A DNA stretch of 64,000 nucleotides, taken from assembly GCA_015056815.1 (NCBI GenBank), contig SVFN01000014.1, positions 1 to 64,000 of the forward strand. The letters run 5' to 3'. The stretch's first letter is position 1. Each line of letters starts with the position of its first letter. The position numbers were made by a program, and so were the translations under genes. This document shows, piece after piece, positions 45,706 to 55,402 of the stretch. The notes beneath the pieces are model-generated. The model worked only from the letters and a program-made list of their open reading frames with translations, searched no databases and was not told where the DNA came from. The DNA is from Lachnospiraceae bacterium. Lineage in GTDB: Bacteria; Bacillota; Clostridia; Lachnospirales; Lachnospiraceae.

Positions 45706-46623
45706 CTACTTCGTTACAAGCTCTTTAAAACTCGTGGCAAGTCCCGCGATCCCCTGAATATCGGAAGGAATGATGATCTTGGTAGCCTGACCGTCTGCCA
45801 CTTTTTCAAATGCTTCCAGACTCTTGATCTGTAATACGGCTTCATCTGCACCGGCGTCTTTTAACATACGGATACCGGCTGAATTCGCCTGCTGTACTTT
45901 TAAGATCGCCTCAGCCTCACCTTCTGCTTCGCGGATCATTTTCTCTTTCTGGGCTTCTGCGCGGAGGATCGCAGATTCTTTCTCTGCCTGTGCCTCTAAG
46001 ATCGCAGATTCCTTCTTACCTTCCGCAACAAGGATGGTAGATTTCTTCTCACCTTCTGCACGAAGGATCGCTTCTCTTCGCTCACGCTCTGCCTTCATCT
46101 GTTTCTCCATGGCATCCTGGATCGCTGCCGGAGGAATGATATTCTTAAGCTCGACACGGTTTACCTTGATACCCCACGGGTCTGTTGCGATGTCCAATGT
46201 CGTACTCATCTTGGAATTGATGATCTCGCGGGAAGTCAGTGTCTGGTCTAACTCCATCTCACCGATGATATTACGAAGCGTCGTAGCAGTCAGATTCTCG
46301 ATCGCCATCAGCGGATTCTCTACACCGTAAGCATAGGCTCTCGGATCTGTGATCTGGAAAAATACGATGGTATCGATACGCATCGTTACATTATCTTTTG
46401 TGATAACGGGCTGCGGCGGGAAATCCACCACCTGCTCTTTTAAGTTTACCTTCTTTGCGATCTTGTCAAAGAACGGCGCCTTTACATGAAATCCCACGCT
46501 CCATGTGCCCTGATAAGCACCCAGACGCTCAATGACATAGGCATGTGCCTGCGGAACAATGCTGACACAGCTTGCAAGTACTACAATAAAAATCACTAAC
46601 AATACAATAATCACATACAGCAT
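45706..46623 (-). CDS. SPFH/stomatin-like membrane protein (QmcA type)
   Basis: A 305-residue protein with one N-terminal membrane helix ('[20 protein letters not shown]'), an SPFH domain ('[20 protein letters not shown]', '[20 protein letters not shown]', '[18 protein letters not shown]') and a long Ala/Glu coiled coil ('[20 protein letters not shown]'). Such proteins form large rings that organise membrane microdomains and regulate proteases. Its ATG directly abuts the stop of the nfeD-like gene. That pair is a conserved partnership, the short NfeD protein supplying a soluble OB fold next to the SPFH ring. Confidence 0.95.
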   Translation of the reverse strand: MLYVIIVLLVIFIVVLASCVSIVPQAHAYVIERLGAYQGTWSVGFHVKAPFFDKIAKKVNLKEQVVDFPPQPVITKDNVTMRIDTIVFFQITDPRAYAYGVENPLMAIENLTATTLRNIIGEMELDQTLTSREIINSKMSTTLDIATDPWGIKVNRVELKNIIPPAAIQDAMEKQMKAERERREAILRAEGEKKSTILVAEGKKESAILEAQAEKESAILRAEAQKEKMIREAEGEAEAILKVQQANSAGIRMLKDAGADEAVLQIKSLEAFEKVADGQATKIIIPSDIQGIAGLATSFKELVTK

Positions 46624-47085
46624 TTAATTACCCTCTTTTCTTTCTTCAATGATTAGTTTCACTCCGTCCACAGCACGGACGATCCCGACCGTACCCACTT
46701 TAAGAGGTGTGTTCTCATCCATATTACGCGCTGCCCATTCCTGGCCGCCCACCGTAACACGTCCGATCCCCTGTAAGTTGTCTACCTCGCTTACCACGAT
46801 GGCTTCTCTGCCAACCATGCTTTCCACATTTGTCCTGACACGGTCTCTGTTAAAATACTTCACCGCGATCGGTCTCGTAAAGATCAGAAGTACGCAGGAA
46901 ACAATGATAAATACGATGATCTGTATCCATACCGACGTCCCCAGCACGGCAAGTATCGTCGCTACCAGCGCGCCGCCGGCAAACCAGATAGTCGTAAGCC
47001 CCAGCGTAATGATCTCGATCACAAGAAACACGATCAGTGCCGCCAGCCAGAAAAATGCAGGCTGCAATGTGCTAAGTGTGCCCAT
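46624..47085 (-). CDS. NfeD family membrane protein
   Basis: A 153-residue NfeD-type protein with three or four closely spaced hydrophobic helices ('FWLAALIVFLVIEIITLGL', 'WFAGGALVATILAVLG', 'IQIIVFIIVSCVLLIF') and a C-terminal OB-fold domain ('GREAIVVSEVDNLQGIGRVT', 'VGTVGIVRAVDGVKLIIE'). It lacks a protease domain, so it is the short NfeD1b type. AGGAGG precedes ATG 47085. It abuts the SPFH gene and presumably forms a complex with its product. Confidence 0.94.
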   Translation of the reverse strand: MGTLSTLQPAFFWLAALIVFLVIEIITLGLTTIWFAGGALVATILAVLGTSVWIQIIVFIIVSCVLLIFTRPIAVKYFNRDRVRTNVESMVGREAIVVSEVDNLQGIGRVTVGGQEWAARNMDENTPLKVGTVGIVRAVDGVKLIIEERKEGN

Positions 47086-47179
47086 GATGCATCCTCCTTT
47101 CCCCTTTTGCAACTTATTCAAATACTATCATACTATATTTTGGTTTGAATGAAAAGAAAAATTTGAGTATTGCCGATAC

Positions 47180-47210
47180 AATGATAAAGGCAGAGGGTAT
47201 AACCTCTGCC
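47180..47210 (-). terminator. Terminator of the SleB-type hydrolase gene
   Basis: GGCAGAGG pairs with CCTCTGCC on the minus strand, followed by TTTATCATT, right after the stop codon of the hydrolase gene. Confidence 0.82.
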
Positions 47211-47238
47211 TTCGTCCGTCTCTTTATTCAATCTGCTT

Positions 47239-48354
47239 TTAGTAGAATACATGTCCGCCGATCACGATACCGGCTGCTTTGCCGACACCGCCAAAGTGTA
47301 ATGCACCGCCTACATTGGAAGCACCGTTGATGGCTTCCTGGGCTGCCTGTACGCAGGATGCGCTTGCACCGCTTGCCAGAACGGAAGCTACCTTACCGTC
47401 TACTGCCGGCGGGAACTGTCCGGGTGCTGTGATGACTGCCTGAATGGAATTCGGGTAGGCACCGCTTCTGACACGATTCATAACAACTGCGCCGACTGCC
47501 AGCTTGCCCTCGTAAGGCTGTGAACCTGCTTCGCACTGGATCAGTGCTGCAAGAAGTGCCACATCATTGCCGGCGGTCGCAACCGCGCCTCTGTTTTTCT
47601 TACGCTCTGCCTCTTCCGCCGCTTTGCGTTTTGCCTCTTCTTCTGCCTCGATCTGCTCCATCGTCTTGCCGGAGTCAACAGAAAATTCAACGGAAACATA
47701 GTCTGCGGAAACATATCCGACCTGATCGTTCGGAAGCTCAACCTTTACCCAGTCTCCTGCTTCCTCTACTGCTTCCAGCTCCTCGCCAAGCTCAGCCAGA
47801 TCATAGATCTCTGAATTCTCATCTGCTTCGGTACGGATGCGAAGCGCTTCCGTCTCTACCGTCGCGGTCAGGGAACCGACTTCTTTGCGAAGCTCTGCTG
47901 CCTTGGAATCGAATAAAAGGAAGTCATTCTTTACCCAGCCTTCCAAAGCACCACTCTTGATCTTCGTCCAGCCTTCTGTCTCTTCCAGGATCTCACCGCC
48001 GCAGTCCTTGAAGAGCTTGCCTGCCAGCTCTGCCTCTTCATTCGGCTCTGTGCGGACATTCACCGCATCCTCCACATTCGCCATAAAGATCTTTGACTGC
48101 TCTAAAGCGATCTGCTCTGCACTCTCATCGACTGCCGCCACAGCCGTAGCTGCACCTGCTGTCAGTTCAATTCCTTCAATATCTGAAATCGTAATACTCT
48201 CTGTACATGAAAGACATGTTGTCGCACCTGCTGTCACTCCGCTTTCCGGAACTGTCTCATTTGCTAAAACACCCATCGGACCTGCTACAAGCACTGCTGC
48301 CATAAATCCACTCGCGATCGTGTATCGTAACGGTCTCCTGTTCATCTTTCTCAT
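47239..48354 (-). CDS. Secreted SleB-type cell-wall hydrolase with SH3b domains
   Basis: A 371-residue exported hydrolase. It opens with a signal segment ('TIASGFMAAVLVAGPMGVLA'), has two SH3b domains (starting 'DAVNVRTEPNEEAELAGKL' and 'EALRIRTEADENSEIYDLA'), a coiled Glu/Ala/Lys linker, and a C-terminal SleB-like lytic domain with 'ALIQCEAGSQPYEGKLAVGA', 'VMNRVRSGAYPNSIQAV' and the 'ALHFGG' end. SleB enzymes cut spore cortex or wall glycan; with SH3b domains, vegetative wall turnover is as likely as germination. ATG 48354 follows GGAGG by six bases, while the track's longer start puts a non-signal sequence first. Confidence 0.92.
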   Translation of the reverse strand: MRKMNRRPLRYTIASGFMAAVLVAGPMGVLANETVPESGVTAGATTCLSCTESITISDIEGIELTAGAATAVAAVDESAEQIALEQSKIFMANVEDAVNVRTEPNEEAELAGKLFKDCGGEILEETEGWTKIKSGALEGWVKNDFLLFDSKAAELRKEVGSLTATVETEALRIRTEADENSEIYDLAELGEELEAVEEAGDWVKVELPNDQVGYVSADYVSVEFSVDSGKTMEQIEAEEEAKRKAAEEAERKKNRGAVATAGNDVALLAALIQCEAGSQPYEGKLAVGAVVMNRVRSGAYPNSIQAVITAPGQFPPAVDGKVASVLASGASASCVQAAQEAINGASNVGGALHFGGVGKAAGIVIGGHVFY

Positions 48355-48861
48355 AACATCCTCCATATAGGAATAAATTCCTATTCTTTGTTGCATTTCT
48401 GTTGCAATTATTACAGAAATGTTAAATGTGTTACAAGATGTATATTAACAAATTATTGCAGTTTTGTCAAATTTATGGTTAAGAAATTATTAAGAAACTC
48501 CGCAAAGCCCCATTTTATGGGCGTTTCAACGCTTAACAATTTAAGAATTTCTGTTTAAAAACGGTTGCTTTTCCGGCTCTTTTCTTAGAAATGATGATTT
48601 TGGATTTAACAAGATATCAGCTTATTGTTTCCTGTTTACTACCATATCCTGTGGATTTTCTGCGGCGGATGGTTTTACATCAAAAAAAGCGTTATATATT
48701 TTACACAAAATATATCACGCTTTTCCTTTTGATGTATGTAATTATTTCACATTTTTAAGGCAATATTTTCATGCATTTCGCCCTCATCCTGCTGTTTACG
48801 GCCCGCCGTCCATCACAGACACTCCCTGTAAATCTGTTTGGCCATAGCACCGACAAGCTTC
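48355..48861. other. Gene-free interval with proC terminator and hydrolase leader
   Basis: Apart from the terminator near 48700 there is no gene-like sequence. The 300 bases next to the hydrolase are AT-rich and contain its leader; no consensus promoter is clear. ORFs called at 48755-48976 are out of frame with proC and look spurious. Confidence 0.6.
48683..48724 (-). terminator. Terminator downstream of proC
   Basis: AAGCGT and ACGCTT flank ATATATTTT/AAAATATAT on the minus strand, followed by TTTTTTT. It lies about 140 bases past the proC stop. Confidence 0.82.
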
Positions 48862-49656
48862 CTACAGACTTCTTGACTTCTCCACACAAGCCATCTGTGC
48901 TTCGATCACGGCACTGCGGAATCCCGTCTCTTCCAGGACTCTCACCGCCTCGATGGTCGTACCGGCCGGAGAACATACCATATCCTTTAACTCACCCGGA
49001 TGTTTCCCGGTCTCAAGCACCATTTTGGCACTTCCGTAGACCGCCTGCGCAGCAAACTGATAAGCCTGCGGGCGCGGCATTCCGTCTGCCACCGCAGCGT
49101 CTGCCATGGCTTCGATCAGCATAAATACATATGCCGGAGAGCTTCCGCTGACTCCCACTACCGTATCCATCAAATGCTCCGGCACCTCTATGGCTTTGCC
49201 GAAACTGTTTAAGATCTCCGATACTTTTGCAAATTCCTCTGCCGTTACTTTTTCGTTGTGACACACTCCGGTGCAGCCCTCGCCTACCAGCGCAGGTGTG
49301 TTGGGCATACAGCGCACGATCTTTAATTCCTTACCGAACAGCTCTGTCAGCCATGCGATAGTCTTGCCGGGGGCAATGGATACGATGACTGTCTCCTCTT
49401 TGATCCGGTCTTTGATCTGCGCGATGACTTCCGGAAACATCTGTGGTTTGACCGCCAGAAACAGGATGTCCGCCGTCGTCACTACTTCGATATTATCCGA
49501 AACCGCCCGGATTTTGAAATTCTCTGCCGCCTTCGTGACAGCTGCGGAAAACTTGTCTGCACCGATGATATCCGATGCGGAAACGATCCCCTTTCCGGTA
49601 ATGCCTCCGATAATGGCAGATGCCATGTTGCCCAGTCCGATAAATCCGATTTTCAT
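48862..49656 (-). CDS. proC: Pyrroline-5-carboxylate reductase
   Basis: A 264-residue NAD(P)H-dependent enzyme for the last step of proline synthesis. The dinucleotide motif is 'IGFIGLGNMASAIIGGI'; 'ILFLAVKPQMF' and 'IVRCMPNTPALVGEG' are family motifs, and the C-terminal signature appears as 'DMVCSPAGTTIEAVRVLEE' (Ala where many have Gly). The length is normal. It has no proA or proB neighbours here and appears to be transcribed alone, 56 bases downstream of the rRNA methyltransferase gene. Confidence 0.96.
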   Translation of the reverse strand: MKIGFIGLGNMASAIIGGITGKGIVSASDIIGADKFSAAVTKAAENFKIRAVSDNIEVVTTADILFLAVKPQMFPEVIAQIKDRIKEETVIVSIAPGKTIAWLTELFGKELKIVRCMPNTPALVGEGCTGVCHNEKVTAEEFAKVSEILNSFGKAIEVPEHLMDTVVGVSGSSPAYVFMLIEAMADAAVADGMPRPQAYQFAAQAVYGSAKMVLETGKHPGELKDMVCSPAGTTIEAVRVLEETGFRSAVIEAQMACVEKSRSL

Positions 49657-49712
49657 ATTATTCTGTCCTCCCTGTTAAGTAACATATCTATTCTTCTGAT
49701 CCCGTTCTGCAC

Positions 49713-50504
49713 TTAAAACCACTCGGTAACACCGCGTTGTCTGTGCGCCTCATAGATCAGGATCCCGCATGCCATCGCCGCATTGAGCGATTCGACCTGT
49801 CCCTCCATCGGGATGCGCAGATACTTGGTGGCAAGCGCTGCTGTTTCTTTCGTCAGTCCGTTCCCCTCATTGCCGATGAGAAATGCCGTACCCCTGGAAT
49901 AATCCTGTTTATCATAAGAGATCTCTGCCTTAAGATCCGCCGCATAGCTGGTGATCTCGTTTGCCTGAAATTTCTCAAACACATCTTTAAGCTCCGGCAC
50001 GATAAAAAACGGCACACGATAAACCGACCCCATCGTGGAACGGATGCTTTTCGGATTAAAGATATCCACTGTTGTACTGTTCATGATGATCCCTGTCACC
50101 CCGGCTGCTTCCCCTGTGCGGAAGATCGTGCCGAGATTCCCCGGGTCCTGTAAGTTTTCCAATACGATCCACAGGCCGTTTTGCTTCGCCAGATACGTGT
50201 CCAGGTCATAAGCCGGCCGTTCCATGACGCACAAAATCCCCTGTGGTGTCTTCGTGTCGCTGATCCTTGCAAAAACCTCTTCACTTACCAGCTCACAGGG
50301 AATCCCCCATGAAAAGCAATCGGACAAAGACTCCTTCTCACAGAGCCGATTGGTCATATAGATCTCCCGGATCTGCTCCCTGGGAGCTTCCCGGAACATG
50401 CGGATCCCCTCCACGATATAGCAGTTTTGCTCCCTTCTTGCTCTCCCCCGGTTTACAAGCTGTATCACATTTTTGATTCTTTGATTCGATGGTGAAGTGA
50501 TCAT
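49713..50504 (-). CDS. SpoU/TrmH family RNA 2'-O-methyltransferase
   Basis: A 263-residue SPOUT methyltransferase acting on rRNA or tRNA ribose. The N-terminal L30-like substrate domain begins 'SPSNQRIKNVIQLVNRGRAR'. The knotted domain has motif 1 'ENLQDPGNLGTIFRTGEAAG', motif 2 'FLIGNEGNGLTKE' and motif 3 'IPMEGQVESLNAAMACGILI'. The exact target nucleoside cannot be told from sequence alone. It begins 45 bases after pfkA ends, so co-transcription with that gene is possible. Confidence 0.93.
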   Translation of the reverse strand: MITSPSNQRIKNVIQLVNRGRARREQNCYIVEGIRMFREAPREQIREIYMTNRLCEKESLSDCFSWGIPCELVSEEVFARISDTKTPQGILCVMERPAYDLDTYLAKQNGLWIVLENLQDPGNLGTIFRTGEAAGVTGIIMNSTTVDIFNPKSIRSTMGSVYRVPFFIVPELKDVFEKFQANEITSYAADLKAEISYDKQDYSRGTAFLIGNEGNGLTKETAALATKYLRIPMEGQVESLNAAMACGILIYEAHRQRGVTEWF

Positions 50505-50549
50505 ATCATTGCCCTTCTTCGCGTATAAAAGCCTGTTCGGAATCGATCC

Positions 50550-51524
50550 TTATTTGCTCAGTTCTCTGCTGACCTGATACTGATATTCCGGGATGCTCTT
50601 GGTCATACTCAGTGCCTCGTCAATATCATAATCCGTAATATCGCCGTTTTTCTGCGCTACCACACGGTTTGTCTTACCCTGGCAGATGATATCCGCCGCA
50701 TAGGCTCCCATCAGGGATGCATAGAAACGGTCTTTACAGGTCGGATTACCGCCTCGCTGCATGTATCCTAAGATCGTAGCTCTCGTCTCAATACCGGTCG
50801 CCGCCTCGATCCGGCGAGCCATTGAGGTGGAATGTCCGATTCCCTCTGCGTTGATGATGATATGATGGGTTTTGCCGCGTTTACGGTTATTGATGATATT
50901 GTTGATGATATCCTGCTCATTGAAATTGTATTTTTCCGGAAGAAGGATATCCTCCGCTCCATTGGCAACCCCGCACCAGAGTGCGATATAGCCCGCATTA
51001 CGTCCCATAACCTCGATGATACTGCACCGCTCATGGGAAGAGGACGTATCTCTTACCTTGTCGATCGCATCCATCGCAGTATTGATCGCCGTATCAAAAC
51101 CGATGGTATAATCGGTACAGGCAATATCCAGGTCGATCGTTCCCGGAATGCCGATGGTGTTGATGCCATGCTTCGAAAGCGCCTGCGCACCGCGGTAGGA
51201 TCCGTCACCACCGATCACCACGATACCGTCAATACCATGTTTTCTGCAGATCTCAGCGCCCTTCTGCTGTCCTTCTTCTGTCTTAAACTCCATACATCTG
51301 GCTGTGCCAAGGATCGTACCGCCGCGCTGTATGATATCGGAAACATCCCGCTTCTCCATATCAACGATCTCTTCGTTTAAAAGACCCTGATATCCTTTTT
51401 TGATGCCTTTTACCGATACGCCATTGGCGATCGCCTTACGGACAACGGCACGGATCGCTGCGTTCATTCCCGGTGCATCTCCACCGCTTGTCAAAACGCC
51501 GATCGTCTTTATCTCTTTTTCCAT
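50550..51524 (-). CDS. pfkA: ATP-dependent 6-phosphofructokinase
   Basis: A 324-residue glycolytic enzyme phosphorylating fructose-6-phosphate. 'GVLTSGGDAPGMNAAIRAVV' and 'VVIGGDGSYRGAQAL' are the nucleotide site; glycine in these motifs favours ATP over pyrophosphate. The catalytic loop reads 'GIPGTIDLDIACTDYTIGFD', with Leu between the two catalytic aspartates where Asn is most common. 'MGRNAGYIALWCGVA' completes the sugar site. ATG 51524 follows AGGAGG at eight bases; the track's start is upstream of that site. Confidence 0.96.
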   Translation of the reverse strand: MEKEIKTIGVLTSGGDAPGMNAAIRAVVRKAIANGVSVKGIKKGYQGLLNEEIVDMEKRDVSDIIQRGGTILGTARCMEFKTEEGQQKGAEICRKHGIDGIVVIGGDGSYRGAQALSKHGINTIGIPGTIDLDIACTDYTIGFDTAINTAMDAIDKVRDTSSSHERCSIIEVMGRNAGYIALWCGVANGAEDILLPEKYNFNEQDIINNIINNRKRGKTHHIIINAEGIGHSTSMARRIEAATGIETRATILGYMQRGGNPTCKDRFYASLMGAYAADIICQGKTNRVVAQKNGDITDYDIDEALSMTKSIPEYQYQVSRELSK

Positions 51525-51797
51525 CTGTTTCTCCTCCTGTATCATAACGGGACAGCTGTCCCATATCTACTCCTGCCGGACAGATCTCTATCTGTATGAT
51601 TCCATTCTCCACACAATGCAGAAAAAAATCAACCCCTTTTTTCATATTTTTCAGATTTCATAGCGTCCCGGCATATGAGTAAGAATCTTTCTCATTTCTA
51701 TACCCTGTCAGTCATTTCTCGCATTTCCACCATGTGGAGAGCCTTTTACCGCCTCTGGATCTTTCTGTTTCAGTACCAGAATTTTTAAAGAAAAACA

Positions 51798-54700
51798 TCA
51801 GACCAGCTTCACATTCTCTTCTCCCAAAAGCGCCATCAGCTGTCCGATGAGTTTTGCATCCGCTTCGATATTGTGATTCGGTGGGAGTTTCTTCATTTGT
51901 CTGGTATCTTTTAATACGATCACCACATTATCCTTTCCCTCGGACTGTCCTAAGATCTTTTGCAGACCTTCATTCATGGCAAGGTACTGCTCTTTATCGG
52001 TAAACTGCAGCCACAGCGTCTTTGGCATCTGTGAAAAGGGAACGATGGAAGAAGCCACCAGTTTTCCGTCCTTTTCATCCTCCGCCTGCACACGCCCGGT
52101 CACAAATACCTTCTCATCCACATTTATATAAGAAGCATTCTTTTCATAGTCTCTCGGGAAGACGATCACCTCCATGGCGCCGTACATATCTTCCAGCGTT
52201 AAAAACGCCATGATCCTGTCGTTTTTGGTATATTTGATCCGTTTCTCCGCGATCATGCCTCCTACTGTCACTAAACTGCCGTCTTTTGCGCGGATCGTAT
52301 CCGTCTCCTCGTCCAGATAAAAGTCTGAGGTTTTGGCAGTACTGTACTTTTTCAGTATGGAAACATATTCCTCCAGGGGATGACCGCTGACATAGATCCC
52401 GATCACTTCCTTTTCGTATGCTAAAAGCTCTTCCTTGTCAAATTCTCCGATATCCGGCAGTTTGATGTCAAAATTTTCTTTCTCTTCTTCATCCACAAAA
52501 TCAAACAGACTCATCTGCCCGGCCAGGTTGTTCTTTTTGTCCTTGACCGTCTGCTCCATGATCGTCCCGTATATGGCCATAAGCTGTTTTCGCGTACCCG
52601 GAATGCTATCAAAGGCGCCTGCCTTGATAAAATTCTCTACCAGCCGCTTGTTGATCTCCGATTCCGTCATGCGGGTGATGAAATCCTGGAGCGTCGTAAA
52701 TTTGCCACGGGCCTTTCGCTCCCCGATAATGACATTCACGATGTTGCGCCCCACCCCTTTGATCGCTGTCAATGCATAGCGTATGGCATTGCCGCTTACG
52801 GAAAACCCTGCCTCCCCTTCATTCACATCCGGCGGCAGGATCGCAATATGCATGCTCCGGCAGGTCACAATATACTCTGCGACTTTGGAAAGATTGTCGA
52901 TCACACTGGTGATCAGGGCTGCCATATATTCCACCGGATAATAATACTTTAGATAAGCGGTCTGATAAGCCACTACCGCATAGCATGCCGCATGGGATTT
53001 GTTAAAGGCGTATTTGGCAAAATCCATCATCTCATCATAGATCTGTCCTGCCACCTTCTCCGGGATTCCGTTGGCAATACAGCCGGGAACGTTTTCTTCC
53101 GGATTCCCATAGATGAAGTTCGCCCGCTCCTTCTCCATGACTGCCTGCTTTTTCTTACTCATGGCACGCCGGACCAGGTCGCTGCGTCCAAGTGTATAAC
53201 CGCCTAATTCCCGCACGATCTGCATGACCTGCTCCTGATAGACGATGCAGCCGTAGGTCGGCTCTAAGATCGGTTCAAGCTGCGGGCAGGAATAGGTCAC
53301 CGCATCCGCATTGTCCTTGCCCTTGATGTATTTCGGGATAAAGTCCATAGGGCCGGGACGGTACAGGGATATTCCGGCAATAATATCCTCTAAGCTCTTT
53401 GGCTTTAACTCCTTCATGAAGCTCTTCATGCCCCCGCTTTCCAGCTGGAACACACCGTCTGTCTTGCCGGTTCCGATGGATGCGAGCACTTCTTTATCCT
53501 CAAAATCGATATGATCGATATCGATGTCGATTCCTTTACTCTTTTTCACATTGCGCACTGCATTCTGGATCACCGTGAGTGTCCGAAGCCCCAGAAAGTC
53601 CATTTTCAAAAGTCCCAGCTCTTCGATGGTCGTCATGGTAAACTGGGTCGTGATCGACCCGTCCGAACCTCTTGAGAGCGGTACAAACTCCTCCGCCGGC
53701 TTCTGACAGATCACCACCCCCGCAGCATGCATGGAAGTATGCCTGGGAAGACCTTCCAGTCTTTTGCACATGTCGATCAGATACTTTACTTTTTCATCCG
53801 TTTCATAAAGTGTCCGGAATTCGGGATTCATATCCAGTGCTTTTTCGATGGTGATGTTTAATTCATTCGGGATCATTTTGGCGATGGAATCCACATAGGC
53901 ATAGGGAAGATCCATCACGCGCCCCACATCACGGATCACACCCTTGGCCGCCATGGTACCGAAGGTAACGATCTGCACGACTTTGTCGGAGCCGTACTTA
54001 CGCCCCACGTAGTCGATGACTTCCTGCCTTCTCTCGAAGCAGAAGTCAATATCGATATCGGGCATCGACACACGTTCCGGATTCAGGAATCGCTCAAAGA
54101 GCAGATTGTAACGGATCGGATCGATATTGGTGATCTTCAGACAGTAGGAAACGATGCTTCCGGCGGCGCTTCCCCTGCCGGGTCCGACCATGATCCCGTT
54201 TTGTCTGGAGAAGTTGATAAAGTCCCACACGATCAGAAAATAGTCCACATACCCCATTTTCTTGATCGTACCAAGCTCATAGTCCAGTCTCTTTTTTAAA
54301 GTACCGTCGTCCTGTGGGTAACGCTCCTTTAAGCCATCCATGCAGAGTTTGTTCAGATAGGTCCAGGAGTCGAATCCTTCCGGAACTTCAAATTTCGGGA
54401 GCTTTGTCACACCGAATTCAATCTCCACATGGCATCTTTCCGCGATCCTGTGGGTATTTTCAATCGCCTCCGGCGCATAGGGAAAGAGGCGTTTCATCTC
54501 CTCTTCACTCTTGATGTAATACTGACCGCCCTCATAGCGCATGCGGTCCTCATCATCCAGTTTCTTGGCCGTCTGGATGCAAAGCAGGATATCATGGGGC
54601 GCCGCATCCTCCGCATAGGTATAATGCACGTCGTTGGTGGCAACCAACGGAATGTTAAGCTCCCGGCTCATCTTTAAAAGTGCTGCATTTACCGTCTGCT

Positions 54701-55247
54701 GATCCGCCAGTCCGTGATCCTGCAATTCCAGAAAGTAGTTGCCTTCTCCAAAACAGTCTCTGTATCTGAGTGCTGCTTCTTGTGCCGCATCGATCAGTCC
54801 TTTTGTGATATAGCGCTGCACTTCGCCCGCCAGACAGGCAGACAGTGCAATGATGCCCTCATGAAACTCCCGCAGCACTTCCATGTCCACGCGGGGTTTA
54901 TAATAATAACCTTCTGTGAAACCGCGGCTGACGATCTTCATCAGGTTAGAGTAGCCGGTATTGTTCTCTGCCAGAAGGACAAGATGGTAATAACGGTCTT
55001 CGCCCCCCGTCAGCTCTTTATCGAAACGGGAATTTGGCGCCACATAAACTTCACACCCCAGGATCGGATTGATCCCGGCTTCCTTTGCCGCCCGGTAAAA
55101 GTCGATCACACCATACATGACGCCGTGATCTGTGATCGCACAGCTGTCCATGCCAAGCTCTTTGACGCGCCTGACACATTCCTTGATCTTATTAGAGCCG
55201 TCCAGCAGACTATATTCGGTATGTACGTGTAAATGAGTAAATGCCAT
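51798..55247 (-). CDS. dnaE: DNA polymerase III alpha subunit DnaE
   Basis: A 1149-residue DnaE-type polymerase, the partner of PolC in Gram-positives. It starts with the PHP domain ('HLHVHTEYSLLDGSNKI', 'CAITDHGVMYG'). The palm holds 'GPGRGSAAGSIVSYCLKI' and the catalytic aspartates in 'MPDIDIDFCFERR'. Tandem helix-hairpin-helix ('ALTAIKGVGRNIVNVIIGER') and an OB fold ('VTVGGMIAEKRIKYTKND') follow. The length is usual for clostridial DnaE. It has a weak ribosome site but an unambiguous start at 'MAFTHLHVHTEYS'. The neighbours are unrelated housekeeping genes. Confidence 0.97.
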   Translation of the reverse strand: MAFTHLHVHTEYSLLDGSNKIKECVRRVKELGMDSCAITDHGVMYGVIDFYRAAKEAGINPILGCEVYVAPNSRFDKELTGGEDRYYHLVLLAENNTGYSNLMKIVSRGFTEGYYYKPRVDMEVLREFHEGIIALSACLAGEVQRYITKGLIDAAQEAALRYRDCFGEGNYFLELQDHGLADQQTVNAALLKMSRELNIPLVATNDVHYTYAEDAAPHDILLCIQTAKKLDDEDRMRYEGGQYYIKSEEEMKRLFPYAPEAIENTHRIAERCHVEIEFGVTKLPKFEVPEGFDSWTYLNKLCMDGLKERYPQDDGTLKKRLDYELGTIKKMGYVDYFLIVWDFINFSRQNGIMVGPGRGSAAGSIVSYCLKITNIDPIRYNLLFERFLNPERVSMPDIDIDFCFERRQEVIDYVGRKYGSDKVVQIVTFGTMAAKGVIRDVGRVMDLPYAYVDSIAKMIPNELNITIEKALDMNPEFRTLYETDEKVKYLIDMCKRLEGLPRHTSMHAAGVVICQKPAEEFVPLSRGSDGSITTQFTMTTIEELGLLKMDFLGLRTLTVIQNAVRNVKKSKGIDIDIDHIDFEDKEVLASIGTGKTDGVFQLESGGMKSFMKELKPKSLEDIIAGISLYRPGPMDFIPKYIKGKDNADAVTYSCPQLEPILEPTYGCIVYQEQVMQIVRELGGYTLGRSDLVRRAMSKKKQAVMEKERANFIYGNPEENVPGCIANGIPEKVAGQIYDEMMDFAKYAFNKSHAACYAVVAYQTAYLKYYYPVEYMAALITSVIDNLSKVAEYIVTCRSMHIAILPPDVNEGEAGFSVSGNAIRYALTAIKGVGRNIVNVIIGERKARGKFTTLQDFITRMTESEINKRLVENFIKAGAFDSIPGTRKQLMAIYGTIMEQTVKDKKNNLAGQMSLFDFVDEEEKENFDIKLPDIGEFDKEELLAYEKEVIGIYVSGHPLEEYVSILKKYSTAKTSDFYLDEETDTIRAKDGSLVTVGGMIAEKRIKYTKNDRIMAFLTLEDMYGAMEVIVFPRDYEKNASYINVDEKVFVTGRVQAEDEKDGKLVASSIVPFSQMPKTLWLQFTDKEQYLAMNEGLQKILGQSEGKDNVVIVLKDTRQMKKLPPNHNIEADAKLIGQLMALLGEENVKLV

Positions 55248-55344
55248 GGGTGTATCTCCTGTTTTATTCCCGGTCAGAAAATGTCATATCAACATCTATC
55301 AGTTTATCATATCCTCTTTGTCTGTATCAAGCATATATCAGATC

Positions 55345-55394
55345 ACGAAAGAAAAATGCTTTCAGGACCGGCTGATAGCGTCTTGAAAGCATTT
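55345..55394 (-). terminator. Terminator of metK
   Basis: AAATGCTTTCA pairs with TGAAAGCATTT around a 19-base loop on the minus strand, followed by TTTCTTTCG. Confidence 0.8.
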
Positions 55395-55402
55395 CCATTA
55401 TC

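Noticed and set aside
51130-51170. Leu in the PfkA catalytic loop (TIDLD) as a loss-of-function change
   Set aside because: Both catalytic aspartates remain and all other motifs are intact; I believe this variant is normal for the group.
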